DNA of 64,000 nucleotides. Origin: JANOYJ01 sp963792485 (GTDB lineage: Bacteria; Pseudomonadota; Alphaproteobacteria; Rhizobiales; Rhizobiaceae). Shown piece by piece: positions 1 to 8,904 of the stretch. The stretch covers positions 186,001 through 250,000 of the forward strand of contig CAWBWL010000010.1 of assembly GCA_963792485.1 (NCBI GenBank), written 5' to 3'. A program made the translations under genes and the position numbers. Position 1 is the first letter of the stretch, and every line of letters starts with the position of its first letter. The notes under the pieces were generated by a model. That model saw only the letters and a program-made list of their open reading frames with translations. It was not told the DNA's origin and did not search any database.

Positions 1-216
1 GAAAAACTGTTCGGGCTTGACCAGAATCTGTCACGCGCGCAGATCGACAGTATCGTTGGCTCAGGCAAACTCACCCGTGTTGCCCTGAAGAGCAAGGTGC
101 CGGTGCATCTGACCTATTTCACCATCTGGATCGGCGATGAGGGCCGCACCTCGTTTTTTGCTGATATTTATGGTCGCGATGGCGTGGTTTCCAACTCGCT
201 TTTTGATCAGGTCTGA
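1..216 (+). CDS. L,D-transpeptidase (YcbB/LdtD-like), C-terminal fragment
   Basis: Only the last 71 codons are present; the gene starts before the window. The fragment reads VALKSKVPVHLTYFT, then a DIYGRD element, and ends SLFDQV. In the YcbB/LdtD type of L,D-transpeptidase such a VPVHLTYFT stretch followed by a D-YGRD element closes the YkuD catalytic domain, which makes 3-3 peptidoglycan cross-links in the periplasm. The catalytic Cys would lie upstream and cannot be seen, so activity is inferred from the C-terminus alone. The next gene starts about 90 bases downstream on the same strand. Confidence 0.75.
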   Translation, partial: EKLFGLDQNLSRAQIDSIVGSGKLTRVALKSKVPVHLTYFTIWIGDEGRTSFFADIYGRDGVVSNSLFDQV

Positions 217-306
217 TATCGCAATATCTGGTGCAAAGCCGTAAAATAAGTGCTAACTCTTTGTTTACCATGCATGTGTGGATGCGTTTGCGGGTAAGAG
301 GGTTGG

Positions 307-903
307 ATGAGTGAGGCGGGCGAAAATCTGGTCTACCGCGACAATGTGCGCCGCCTTTCCGATGCCATGCGCGATGTGCGCATCGCCAAGGCCGACCGCA
401 ATGATGTGGTGATTGACCTCAAGGATGCCGACCGGGCGCGGCTTGAAATCCTTGCAGAGCAGTTGAAGCCTGTCATTGAAGACATTCCGCCCGCTGACGA
501 CCAGTTCGATTTTGCCATCTCGACAGGCTTGCAGCCGCGTCTGTGGATTGACGCCACCTCGCATGTGATGATGGGCCGTGACCGGCGAACTTACCGGTTC
601 GTGCGCGACACGCGGCTGGGGCGCGTGGTCCTGTCGGAAACCGCAGATATCAAGCAGGTGGCGGACCGGGTCACCAATTACGTCGCCGAGCGCATTGTCG
701 AGCGCCAGCGTATGCTGGACGGCGATCTGGAGCCGCTGCGCGCCCTTGCCACGCAGGATGTCAGCGCTGGTGAAATTCATGCAGTGAGGCCCAAGGATGA
801 TTGGGACGAGTTTGCGGCAGGGCTTGTCTGGTTCCTGCTCGGGCTCGTCACGGGCGGTGGCCTGATATTGGTGTGGCTTTGGGATAAAGTGTCCGGGGCT
901 TAA
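307..903 (+). CDS. Conserved hypothetical protein with C-terminal membrane anchor
   Basis: A 198-residue protein that I do not recognise as a named family. Residues 1 to about 165 are charged, soluble and probably alpha/beta, with many Arg and Asp. Residues about 170-192 (GLVWFLLGLVTGGGLILVWLW) form one hydrophobic segment with a short positive tail, so the protein is probably tail-anchored in the inner membrane with the bulk in the cytoplasm. The ATG at 307 follows a short purine stretch (gagggttgg). Its stop overlaps by 4 bases the stop of the convergent metallophosphoesterase gene. No catalytic motif stands out. Confidence 0.7.
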   Translation: MSEAGENLVYRDNVRRLSDAMRDVRIAKADRNDVVIDLKDADRARLEILAEQLKPVIEDIPPADDQFDFAISTGLQPRLWIDATSHVMMGRDRRTYRFVRDTRLGRVVLSETADIKQVADRVTNYVAERIVERQRMLDGDLEPLRALATQDVSAGEIHAVRPKDDWDEFAAGLVWFLLGLVTGGGLILVWLWDKVSGA

Positions 904-1808
904 GTGCCGAGCAGTGTCTGCTTGTTGACCGCAACGGCAACGCCGCTTTGCTCCGTCACCGACCGCCGCTCGAGCGTGCAAGACCAGGCGCTCATTTCTC
1001 CCGATATTTCAAACAGATTGTATCCTGCCGCCGGCATACGTTCGCCGGGGGACTGGCTCGTGGAGGGAACGCCCACGACCGGGACCTGCGCTTTCGGTCC
1101 GTCAATCCGGGACAGCGTCGGCAGATGCGTATGACCGTGCAGCACCAGCTCTGCGCCATGCTTCGCCACAACGCTTTGGAACAGGCCGATGCCGAACAGG
1201 CGTTTGTGCATCGCCGCAGCACCGCGCACAGGCGGGTGGTGAATGAGGATGACGCGAAAGAGGCCCTGTTGGCCGCACGCTTGCAGCAATTTGCCGAGCC
1301 GCTTGGCTTGACCCGGACGGAAAGCACCACGCGCGAGGAAGGGCGCGGTGGCGATAGCCGACGATACGCCGATAATGGCGACTTTACCGCGCACTTTCAA
1401 ATACGGGAACATGCTTGCGGGCGTCAACGTCTTTGGCGGCTCGTCACCCGACATGAAAGGCGACCATGACTTGCAGGCTTTGACAAGCGCGCCCGGAACA
1501 TAGGCGTCGTGATTGCCCGGGACGACGGATATGTCTGCCGCCGCGCCCAGCGTATCGAGCCAAGCGCGGGAGTTTGCCAGTTCGGCGTCAAGGCCAAGAT
1601 TGACGAGATCACCGGTGATGGTGAGGTGATCCGCGTTTTGCGATTTCAGGTCGGTCATGACATGCCCCAGCACGGGCGCGGCCATGACATTGCCGCGATG
1701 GCGCTGCCAATTCACGTAGCCGGTGATGCGCTTCGACATGAGCTGCTGCCAGGCGATCGGCGGCAGCGGGCCGAGATGAGGGTCTGAGATATGGGCAAGA
1801 CGAAACAT
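900..1808 (-). CDS. Calcineurin-like metallophosphoesterase
   Basis: A 302-residue protein with the full metallophosphoesterase motif set in order: DPH at residues 9-11, GD at 66-67, GNHD at 98-101, HH at 190-191 and HGHTH at 224-228. These residues hold the two metal ions that attack phosphate esters. There is no signal peptide, so it is probably cytosolic. The substrate cannot be told from sequence; relatives act on cyclic nucleotides, lipid A precursors or phosphodiesters. It stands alone on the minus strand, convergent with the membrane-anchored protein before it and divergent from the NUDIX gene. Confidence 0.88.
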   Translation of the reverse strand: MFRLAHISDPHLGPLPPIAWQQLMSKRITGYVNWQRHRGNVMAAPVLGHVMTDLKSQNADHLTITGDLVNLGLDAELANSRAWLDTLGAAADISVVPGNHDAYVPGALVKACKSWSPFMSGDEPPKTLTPASMFPYLKVRGKVAIIGVSSAIATAPFLARGAFRPGQAKRLGKLLQACGQQGLFRVILIHHPPVRGAAAMHKRLFGIGLFQSVVAKHGAELVLHGHTHLPTLSRIDGPKAQVPVVGVPSTSQSPGERMPAAGYNLFEISGEMSAWSCTLERRSVTEQSGVAVAVNKQTLLGT

Positions 1809-1862
1809 GAGCCTCGAATAAATCCTTGCTGTGGATTATGCCAGTGGCGGAGGTAAGGACAA

Positions 1863-2336
1863 ATGAAGCAATCCGTTTTCGCCCGCATAAGGGGCCAGTT
1901 CTTCCACTCTTATTTCCTGATGAAGCGCCCGATGACGTTGGGCGTGCGCGCCATGGTGGTCAATGAGGCAGACAACAGCGTCTTTCTCGTGCGGCATACC
2001 TATGTGCCGGGATGGTATATGCCGGGCGGCGGCGTTGAGCGCGGGCAGACCTTGCGGCAGGCGCTCGCGATGGAACTGGCCGAGGAAGGCAATATTTTTC
2101 TGACCGGCGAACCGGAATTGTTTGGCGTCTATTTCAACGCTGGTTCCTCGGTGCGCGATCATGTGGCATTGTTCATTTGCCGGTCATGGCAGCAGCCCAG
2201 CCCGCGCTTGCCGGACCGGGAGATTTCGGAAGCCGGATTTTTTCCGCTGGCTGCGCTGCCGGAAGGGACGACGGAATCGACCAGACGGCGGATTGGCGAG
2301 GTGATGAGCGGCGCAAGAGCGGAAGAGCTTTGGTGA
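1863..2336 (+). CDS. NUDIX hydrolase with variant Nudix box
   Basis: A 157-residue protein with a NUDIX fold signature at residues 56-78 (GGVERGQT...MELAEEGNI). The core glutamates E71, E74 and E75 that bind the metal are present. The usual first Glu is Gln (62), the Arg of the RE pair is Met (70), and the final Gly of the box is Asn (77). NUDIX enzymes cleave nucleoside diphosphates linked to another group. The substrate is unknown and the box is non-canonical, so activity may be altered. The start ATG at 1863 follows ggtaaggaca. Its neighbour at 2353 is convergent. Confidence 0.82.
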   Translation: MKQSVFARIRGQFFHSYFLMKRPMTLGVRAMVVNEADNSVFLVRHTYVPGWYMPGGGVERGQTLRQALAMELAEEGNIFLTGEPELFGVYFNAGSSVRDHVALFICRSWQQPSPRLPDREISEAGFFPLAALPEGTTESTRRRIGEVMSGARAEELW

Positions 2337-2352
2337 GGACGGTGTTTCTTGC

Positions 2353-3312
2353 CTATTTCAAGAAATTCAATTCCGGTCCCTGTGGCACAATTCCCGTTGG
2401 GTTGATCATGGTGTGGCTAGCGTAATAATGATGTTTGATCTGCGGGATACTGACCGTTTCAGCAACGCCAGGATGCTTGTTGAGGCGAGCAAGATAGGTT
2501 GACAGGGCTGGATAGTCAGCAATTTGCCGTTTGTTGCATTTGAAATGGCCGACATAGACCGCATCGAAGCGCACCAGTGTCGTGAACAGCCGCCAGTCGG
2601 CTTCGGTGATCTCATCGCCGACGAGCCAGTCTTGCGCACCAAGCCGCGCCTCCAGCATATCGAGCGATTGAAACAACTCGACGACCGCGGCGTCGTAGGC
2701 GGCTTGTGCGGTGGCGAAGCCGCAGCGGTAAACGCCGTTGTTGACCGTCTCGTAGACAACAGCGTTGATCGCGTCGATCTCGGGCCGTAAGGCTTTGGGG
2801 TAGTAATCGCCATCTGTTGCGCCGACCTCATCAAAGGCCGAATTGAACATTCGTATGATTTCAGAGCTCTCGTTCGAGGCGATTGTGTTCTGAGTTTTGT
2901 CCCAGAGCACGGGCACTGTAACGCGTCCGGAATAGGTTGGGTCGGCGCGGGTGTAGATCTGATGCATGAACTGCGAACCGAACAGCGTGTCGCCGGTTGA
3001 GCCTGCAAAGTCCGTTCCGAATGTCCAGCCATGTTCGCGCATCAATGGATGAACGACCGAGACCCCGATCCTCTCTTCAAGACCCTTCAGCTTTCGAAAG
3101 ATCAATGTCCGGTGCGCCCAAGGACAGGCAAGGGAGACATAAAGATGGTAACGACCGGGTTCAGCCTTGAAGCCGCCCTTGCCCGAGGGACCCGCTGCGC
3201 CATCGGGGGTGACCCAGTTGCGGAACTGCGCTGCTTTGCGGACAAACTCGCCTTGACTTGACTTGGTATCATACCACTGGTCGTACCATTCTCCGTCAAC
3301 CAACAGGCCCAT
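2353..3312 (-). CDS. Glutathionyl-hydroquinone reductase (Xi-class GST, YqjG/ECM4 family)
   Basis: A 319-residue protein that removes glutathione from glutathionyl-hydroquinones through a mixed disulfide. The catalytic motif CPWAHR sits at residues 63-68 (nucleophile Cys63), the mark of the Xi class; ordinary GSTs use Ser or Tyr. A C-terminal all-alpha GST domain follows (EITEADWRLFTTLVRFD and on). I chose the ATG at 3312 (MGLLVDGEWYD) because family members start there; an in-frame ATG 24 codons upstream would add an unrelated tail. The end of the gene overlaps a small AT-rich inverted repeat (2345-2351 / 2359-2365). Cytosolic and single-gene. Confidence 0.88.
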   Translation of the reverse strand: MGLLVDGEWYDQWYDTKSSQGEFVRKAAQFRNWVTPDGAAGPSGKGGFKAEPGRYHLYVSLACPWAHRTLIFRKLKGLEERIGVSVVHPLMREHGWTFGTDFAGSTGDTLFGSQFMHQIYTRADPTYSGRVTVPVLWDKTQNTIASNESSEIIRMFNSAFDEVGATDGDYYPKALRPEIDAINAVVYETVNNGVYRCGFATAQAAYDAAVVELFQSLDMLEARLGAQDWLVGDEITEADWRLFTTLVRFDAVYVGHFKCNKRQIADYPALSTYLARLNKHPGVAETVSIPQIKHHYYASHTMINPTGIVPQGPELNFLK

Positions 3313-3432
3313 GTGCGTTTCCTTGCGTGATTGATCAACAGATAGGCTGATCTTTCCCCCATGGTAAGCCCCAACCGGCGGCATTCCAGTTGAACAATCT
3401 GTTGAACGATGCTAGGCGGCAATCATGCAATC

Positions 3433-3531
3433 ATGCTTGATACCAATGACATGCAAGCCATCGCGACGACGCTGAACATCAGCGCGCCGCCGCCCTTGCT
3501 GTTTCCTCAAGCGACCGTTTCTTCATCATGA
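3433..3531 (+). CDS. Possible small ORF coupled to the GNAT gene
   Basis: A 32-codon open frame (starts MLDTNDMQAIATTLN, ends ATVSSS) whose stop overlaps the start of the acetyltransferase gene as ATGA, the arrangement used for coupled genes in this genome. There is no strong ribosome site and I do not recognise the peptide. It may be a leader peptide, the remnant of a gene, or chance. Low confidence. Confidence 0.22.
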   Translation: MLDTNDMQAIATTLNISAPPPLLFPQATVSSS

Positions 3532-4025
3532 CCGAACTCACTTTCCTGCCTGAGCAGGCGTCGCATGACGCTGTGATCGATGACATCAATGCCGAGGCCT
3601 TCGGGCCCGGGCGCTTTGCCCGCGCTGCCTACCGTATTCGTGAGGGCGGGCCGCATGAGCGTCATTTGTCATTTGTGGCGCTGGCGGAGGGCGAGGTGAT
3701 TGCCTCTGTCCGGATGACGCGGGTCATGATCGGCAAGGCTGACGCGCTCTTGCTCGGGCCGCTTGCCGTGCGCCCGGACTGGAAGAACCGCGGCATTGGC
3801 CGACATATCCTGAAGATGAGCGTCGAAGCGGCGCGGCAGGACGGGCATGCGCTTGTCGTTCTAGTCGGCGACGAGCCCTATTACGGTCCGCTCGGGTTCC
3901 GGAATGTGCCGCAAAAACAGATGAAGTTTCCGGCGCCAGTAGAGCCGTCGCGGATTTTGGCTCTGGAACTGAAGGACGGCGCAGTGGCGGAAGCCATGGG
4001 CGAAATCAGGCACGCAGGGGTCTAG
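3528..4025 (+). CDS. GNAT family N-acetyltransferase
   Basis: A 165-residue acetyl-CoA-dependent acetyltransferase. Motif A of the GNAT fold is clear around residues 82-95 (LGPLAVRPDWKNRGIGRHIL, with the acetyl-CoA loop R-N-R-G-I-G). A typical C-terminal part follows with the YYGPLGF element found in the YhbS-like branch. The substrate is not predictable. The stop overlaps the stop of the convergent operon gene at 4022 by 4 bases, so the two units share no room for a terminator. Confidence 0.85.
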   Translation: MTELTFLPEQASHDAVIDDINAEAFGPGRFARAAYRIREGGPHERHLSFVALAEGEVIASVRMTRVMIGKADALLLGPLAVRPDWKNRGIGRHILKMSVEAARQDGHALVVLVGDEPYYGPLGFRNVPQKQMKFPAPVEPSRILALELKDGAVAEAMGEIRHAGV

Positions 4026-6088
4026 CGGCCTTCTCGATACCACATGGACCCGAGGGTCAACAGCAAAACGCCAAGGCCGAGGAAGCCACCGAACAGAGGC
4101 AGGCGTGAGACGCTTCGAAGCGTGGTTTCGCCTGTGGTTTTAAGACCCATCCAATTGCTCGATCCGGCTTCAATCTTGCCGCGCACCGGAAGGATGTCGG
4201 GGATGCCGGCAGCCAGACGGCGCACGCTGCCGCCTGTCTCCTTTGCCAGCGCGGCGAGCGTTTGTGCTGTGGACACGGTTGACAGGAACTCAGGCGCGTT
4301 GACTGGACCGACATGAGCAAGCGTTGTCATATCGCCGCTCTTGATGCGGAAAAGGCCAATCTCGTCCGTCTCAAGCTTGCCGGCGAACAGGCCATCGGTG
4401 GTTCTTGCAAGGTCGAGACTTTCCGTTTTTCCGGAAGGCAAAGTGATTTCAGCCTTGTCGGTTTCGGCCTTCATCGTCTGGCGCGTGACGGTCAACAGGT
4501 TGCCGGAACCCGAGGCGGTCAGCGCCTCTTCCTCAAGCTCCGGCTCTTTCATCAGCCAATGCGCAATGCGGCGGTACAGCGCCACATAAGGCCCGCCGCC
4601 TTCAAATCCGCGCGCCCAGAGCCAGCCTTGATCGGAAAGAAACATGCCCACCCGGCCCTTGCCCTTTCGATTCAACACAAGGAGCGGCCGTTCGCCGGGG
4701 CCGCTCATGACGACTTCGCCCTCTGGATTTTCAACATCAATAATGCGGAACCAGCGGCTCCAGCCTGGCGGCTCGGTTGCGGAGCCTTCAAGTCCGCGGG
4801 TGACAGGATGGCGTTTGCCGAGCTCGCTCAGTCCCGGATAATAACCCGCCTCGGTGATGTTGCCGGTCGGAAGGGCTGGCAGTGCCGGAGACAGAGGCGT
4901 GTTGGCAATCGACACGTCTCCCGCATATTCGGGACCGGCGGCGATCAGGAGCGCGCCACCCTGTTCGACATATTGGGCGATATAATCATAGTAGAGCGTC
5001 GGCAGCACGTCGCGGTGTTGGTAGCGGTCAAAGATGATGAGGTCAAAATCCTTGATGCGCTCGACAAAAAGTTCGCGTGTCGGGAAGGCGATGAGCGACA
5101 ATTCATTTATCGGCGTGCCGTCCTGCTTTTCCGGCGGACGCAGAATGGTGAAATGGACAAGATCTACGCTGGCGTCGGACTTCAAGAGATTGCGCCATGT
5201 CCGCTCGCCGGCATGCGGCTCGCCTGAGACAAGGAGCACGCGCAGGTTTTCGCGGATGCCGTCCACTTCCGCGACGGCGCGGTTGTTGCTGTCGGTGACT
5301 TCGCCGTCCAGAGCACTCGTCGAAAGCTCGATAATGTTTGTACCGGCGCGGGGCAGGGTGACGTCAAGCGGCATGGGCGCGCCGAGCCTTGCTGTTTCCT
5401 CCGAAACGAACTCGCCATTGACTGTGAGGCGTACCTTCACTTCGCCGCCCGCGCTTGCAGCGCCTTCGTCGGTGACAATGTAGTCAAAACGCAACGGCTT
5501 GTTGGCAAGGCCGAATTTCGGCGCTTGCGTAAATCTCATGACGCGGTCGGTCTCGCCGTCTTTGCCAGTGATCAACCCGTGTACAGGCGCGTCAAAGCCG
5601 AGGACAGCGGCATTTTCCGGAATGTCATGAATTTGCCCATCGGAGAGGATAATTGCGCCGGCGATCTGGCCTGGAGGCACATCACTCAGGGCTTCGGAGA
5701 GGGTCGAGAATACTCGGGTCGAGGCGCGGTCCTCCTCATTGCCGGACTTGCCGGTTTCGGCGACGCGCACTTCAAACTGCTTGAAGCGGCCAAGCCCTTC
5801 CTGAATTCGGGCAAGTGCGGCATCAGTGTCGGCCGTCCGCATCCCGAACAGTTGGCTTTGGCTTCGGTCGGCAATCAGGGCGACAACGCTTTTGACGGGG
5901 TCGCGTTCCTCATTAAGAAAGACGGGATTCGCAAGCGCTGCGCAAAGCGCGGCGGCGGCACTGGCGCGCAGCCAAGCGCCACGGCTGCGCCGGATGATGC
6001 CGACAGACGCCAGCGCCGTGATTAAGAGCGCCGCGGCAAACAGAACCAGCCAGGGGACCAAAGGTTCAAAAGACAGCGACAGGTTCAC
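4022..6088 (-). CDS. Large membrane protein with VWA-like and GATase-like regions (last gene of the moxR operon)
   Basis: About 688 residues from a GTG start at 6088, chosen because it overlaps the stop of the previous gene as GTGA and because the protein then begins directly with two membrane segments (residues about 9-30 and 38-55). Soon after comes a MIDAS-like DRSQS (D74, S76, S78) and later ILSDGQ (D150), which suggests a diverged von Willebrand A domain. A middle part with YVEQGGALLIAAGPEYAG resembles class I glutamine amidotransferase-like folds without an obvious catalytic Cys. A final membrane segment lies near the C-terminus (LFGGFLGLGVLLLTLGSMW). Function unknown; context suggests a partner of the MoxR chaperone. 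Confidence 0.75.
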   Translation of the reverse strand: MNLSLSFEPLVPWLVLFAAALLITALASVGIIRRSRGAWLRASAAAALCAALANPVFLNEERDPVKSVVALIADRSQSQLFGMRTADTDAALARIQEGLGRFKQFEVRVAETGKSGNEEDRASTRVFSTLSEALSDVPPGQIAGAIILSDGQIHDIPENAAVLGFDAPVHGLITGKDGETDRVMRFTQAPKFGLANKPLRFDYIVTDEGAASAGGEVKVRLTVNGEFVSEETARLGAPMPLDVTLPRAGTNIIELSTSALDGEVTDSNNRAVAEVDGIRENLRVLLVSGEPHAGERTWRNLLKSDASVDLVHFTILRPPEKQDGTPINELSLIAFPTRELFVERIKDFDLIIFDRYQHRDVLPTLYYDYIAQYVEQGGALLIAAGPEYAGDVSIANTPLSPALPALPTGNITEAGYYPGLSELGKRHPVTRGLEGSATEPPGWSRWFRIIDVENPEGEVVMSGPGERPLLVLNRKGKGRVGMFLSDQGWLWARGFEGGGPYVALYRRIAHWLMKEPELEEEALTASGSGNLLTVTRQTMKAETDKAEITLPSGKTESLDLARTTDGLFAGKLETDEIGLFRIKSGDMTTLAHVGPVNAPEFLSTVSTAQTLAALAKETGGSVRRLAAGIPDILPVRGKIEAGSSNWMGLKTTGETTLRSVSRLPLFGGFLGLGVLLLTLGSMWYREGR

Positions 6089-8904
6089 TGGCCAAGCCTC
6101 TCGAGAAGCGCGGGGACGTGAACCTGATCGGATTTGTAATTGCCGGTCAGCATGTACATCATGATGTTGACGCCGCTGCGGAAGGCATGTTCGCGCTGCA
6201 TGTTGTCGGACGGCACGGTAGAGAACTGGAAATTGCCGTTCTCGTCCATTGCCCAAGCGGAGGCGAAGTCATTGCTGGTGATGAGGATCGGTGAAACGCC
6301 GTCGCCGGTGCGCACTGGACGGTCGGTCGCGTCCTCGACTGGTGCAGTGGCCTCGACCCAGAGATCGCCGCCACGGTAGCGGCCGGGAAAATCAGCGAGA
6401 AGATAAAATGCCTTGCTCAAAACATGATCGGTAGGAACCGGCTCAAGCGGCGGCACGCTCATGCCGTTCAGAATTTCCCGGAGGCGCTGGTTGTTCGGTG
6501 AGCCGCCGCCATTCAGATCAAGCCCGGCCACGTCCTGATCGCGCGTATCGAACAGGATGGTGCCGCCTTGGCGCATATAGGCGTCGGCGCGGGCGATTGC
6601 GGCAGGCGTTGGCATGGGTGCGGCGGCGTCAATCGGCCAGTAGATCATCGGATAAAAAACGAGTTCATCGGTGTTGAGATCAAGCCCGACAGGCTCATCA
6701 GGCTCCAGTGCGGTTCTGTCATTGAGATAGACTGTCAACCCGAAGAGACCGTCATGGCTGACCTTGTCGAGCGTGTCGTTGCCGGATTTGACAAAAGCGA
6801 GCCGGGTTTTCGAAATCGCCTCAACCGCATCCGCGTCGCTCACCTGTGATGGCGGCGCTGCGGCGTTCTCTTGCCCGAAGCCGTGGTCTGATATTGAGAC
6901 GAGCAAGGCACATGCGGCGACCGCTATGGGCGCAAGACGGCGCGCGGCAAATGCGCCTGTCAGCCAGAGCATGGCAAGGCAATCGAGCGCCAGCAAGGCG
7001 AGAGCTGCGAGAAACAGCGGACCTTTGAGTGAGCGCTGATCGTCGGTTTGATAAATGCCTGCCGTCACCGGTATGGCAAGGACCGGCGATTTTGCAGCTG
7101 TCAGCTTGTCGCCAGCCCTCAACAGGTTCAGTGCCATGGCTCCATCCGCCGTCCCGTACAGGCCGGGCGGATTGCTGAAGCTGACTTGCGGCTCGGACTT
7201 TGCCGTCACCAGAAGCGGCTTGGCGTTGGGTGGCGGGGGCGCCGTGCGGCCGTCAGCGGCGATCATACGCAGTGGCGGGAGCGCAGACTGTGCGCCATTT
7301 AGTCCTGCGCCCGGACCGGCTTGCGCAAGGCTCACAGTCCGTCGCAGCATTTCGACAAATGTGCCGGTCAAGGGCAGATTGGACCAACCGGTGTTGGGGG
7401 TTACGTGGTAGAGAACGATCGTGCCGCGACCTTGCGCGACAGCGGTAACCAGTGGCGTGCCATCCTGTAAATCCGCCCAGGATTTTTCGCCAAGGTCCGG
7501 CGATGGTTCGGCGAGAACCTGGCGGCTGACGACCAGATCTTCTGAAATCGCAACGCCGGCAAACGGGCTCTTCTCACCAAACGGCAAGAGACTTTGCGGT
7601 ACCGTCCACGACATTGAGCCATCCAAAGCGCGCTCGCCGCGGCGCAGCGTGACGGGCAGCAAAGCGTCATCAGTCGCAGCTGCCAAGCGTGGACCGGCAA
7701 AGCGGATAAGCACGCCGCCTGCGTCAATCCATTTTTCAAGACTAGCGAGCGCAGGCTGCTGCACCGTGCCGACATCGGCCATGACAAGCACGGACGGGCG
7801 GTTGTCGAGGAGCTCCGCAATCGCCCCGCTCAACCCGGCAGAGCGCGGTTCGATCACGTCCGCGTAGGGTGTCAGCGCCCGGCTTATATAGTAGAGCGGA
7901 GAGAGCAGCGGCTGGGCGCTGTCAGTCGTGGCGCCGGACAAGAGCGCCACACGCTTGCGCTTCATGCGGTCGTCGATGAGCCGGGTGGCGGCGGCGTTGC
8001 GCGCGCCTTCGACTGACAGGGAGGCGATGTCATTGCGCAGCTCAAGCGGCAACTTCAGTTCTGCAGTGGCAGAGCCCGCACCCGCCAAAAAGCTGAAATC
8101 AGTTTCGCCAAGCGGACGGCCTTTCTCATCGAAGGCTTGAAGCTTGAACGCTGCGGGAAGCGCAGTGTTTTCAATGCGCTGCACGGCAACCCTGACGGAT
8201 TCTGCGGTGTTCTCCGTCGACGATATGGCAAGGGAATCGAGCGATGACGGCACGTACCACTGCAGCGTCCTTGTAACGCCTGCGCCGAGCGCTTTGAATG
8301 CATCACTTTCAGATTTTGATTCCAGTCCGGCGCTTAACCATGCGATTTCGCTGGGTTTATTGGATTCGTCCAATTGAGCGAGTTTGCGGCTGACCGTTAA
8401 CGCGTCTGCCGGAACTGGTTCGGCTTTGAGCGCCGCCAGCCGCTCTCGTGCCGTCGCCGCATCGAACGGGCCGATGGCGGCATTGTCTTCTGCTGCGGTG
8501 GCCGCAAGTATTACCGGGCGGCCGCCTTGTTCAGCGAGCGTGAGCAGGCTTTCCGCCGTGCGCTTCTGGTTGGTCGCAATGGCAGCTGACGGCCAGGAAT
8601 TGTCGATGACGATGGCGAGTGGGCCTTCGCTTTGCGAGAGCGTTGTGGTCTGTGGATTAAGCACCGGCTCCGCCAGCGCGAGCACGACAAGAGCCGCCAT
8701 AGTGAGGCGCAACAGAGTGAGCCACCACGGGCTCTTCTGCGGCGTCTCCTCACGTTTCAACAGCTTGAGAAGAATCTTCAGCGGCGGAAAAATTTCCTCA
8801 TTGGGGCGCGGCGGGGTCAGCCGCAGCAGCCACCAGATAACTGGCAGGGCCGCGAGGCCAAGAAGCAGAAGCGGTGCGCCGAAAGCAAGGGGAAGGCCCA
8901 TCAT
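6085..8904 (-). CDS. DUF4159 domain-containing membrane protein with BatA-like N-terminus
   Basis: About 939 residues. The start at 8904 overlaps the DUF58 stop as ATGA. The N-terminus has the two membrane segments of the BatA/aerotolerance N-terminal domain (residues about 8-28 and 62-82) with PPRPNEEIFPPLKIL between them. A VWA-like strand with IVIDNSWPS follows (D101). Another membrane pair lies near residues 670-705, then a C-terminal DUF4159 domain (DELVFYPMIYWPIDA, later GGTILFDTRDQD). Family knowledge: such proteins sit beside MoxR and DUF58 in many alphaproteobacteria; the biochemical role is not established. Probably inner membrane with a large periplasmic part. Confidence 0.82.
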   Translation of the reverse strand: MMGLPLAFGAPLLLLGLAALPVIWWLLRLTPPRPNEEIFPPLKILLKLLKREETPQKSPWWLTLLRLTMAALVVLALAEPVLNPQTTTLSQSEGPLAIVIDNSWPSAAIATNQKRTAESLLTLAEQGGRPVILAATAAEDNAAIGPFDAATARERLAALKAEPVPADALTVSRKLAQLDESNKPSEIAWLSAGLESKSESDAFKALGAGVTRTLQWYVPSSLDSLAISSTENTAESVRVAVQRIENTALPAAFKLQAFDEKGRPLGETDFSFLAGAGSATAELKLPLELRNDIASLSVEGARNAAATRLIDDRMKRKRVALLSGATTDSAQPLLSPLYYISRALTPYADVIEPRSAGLSGAIAELLDNRPSVLVMADVGTVQQPALASLEKWIDAGGVLIRFAGPRLAAATDDALLPVTLRRGERALDGSMSWTVPQSLLPFGEKSPFAGVAISEDLVVSRQVLAEPSPDLGEKSWADLQDGTPLVTAVAQGRGTIVLYHVTPNTGWSNLPLTGTFVEMLRRTVSLAQAGPGAGLNGAQSALPPLRMIAADGRTAPPPPNAKPLLVTAKSEPQVSFSNPPGLYGTADGAMALNLLRAGDKLTAAKSPVLAIPVTAGIYQTDDQRSLKGPLFLAALALLALDCLAMLWLTGAFAARRLAPIAVAACALLVSISDHGFGQENAAAPPSQVSDADAVEAISKTRLAFVKSGNDTLDKVSHDGLFGLTVYLNDRTALEPDEPVGLDLNTDELVFYPMIYWPIDAAAPMPTPAAIARADAYMRQGGTILFDTRDQDVAGLDLNGGGSPNNQRLREILNGMSVPPLEPVPTDHVLSKAFYLLADFPGRYRGGDLWVEATAPVEDATDRPVRTGDGVSPILITSNDFASAWAMDENGNFQFSTVPSDNMQREHAFRSGVNIMMYMLTGNYKSDQVHVPALLERLGQ

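Noticed and set aside
250..270. CTAA-N7-TTTACC resembling a CtrA box upstream of the gene at 307
   Set aside because: Two mismatches to TTAA-N7-TTAAC and no supporting context.
265..981. Long antisense frame opposite the membrane-anchored protein
   Set aside because: Arg/His-rich shadow of the sense frame; no ribosome site or domain.
2345..2365. TTTCTTG / CAAGAAA hairpin between the NUDIX and reductase genes as a bidirectional terminator
   Set aside because: AT-only short stem overlapping the reductase stop and no T tract.
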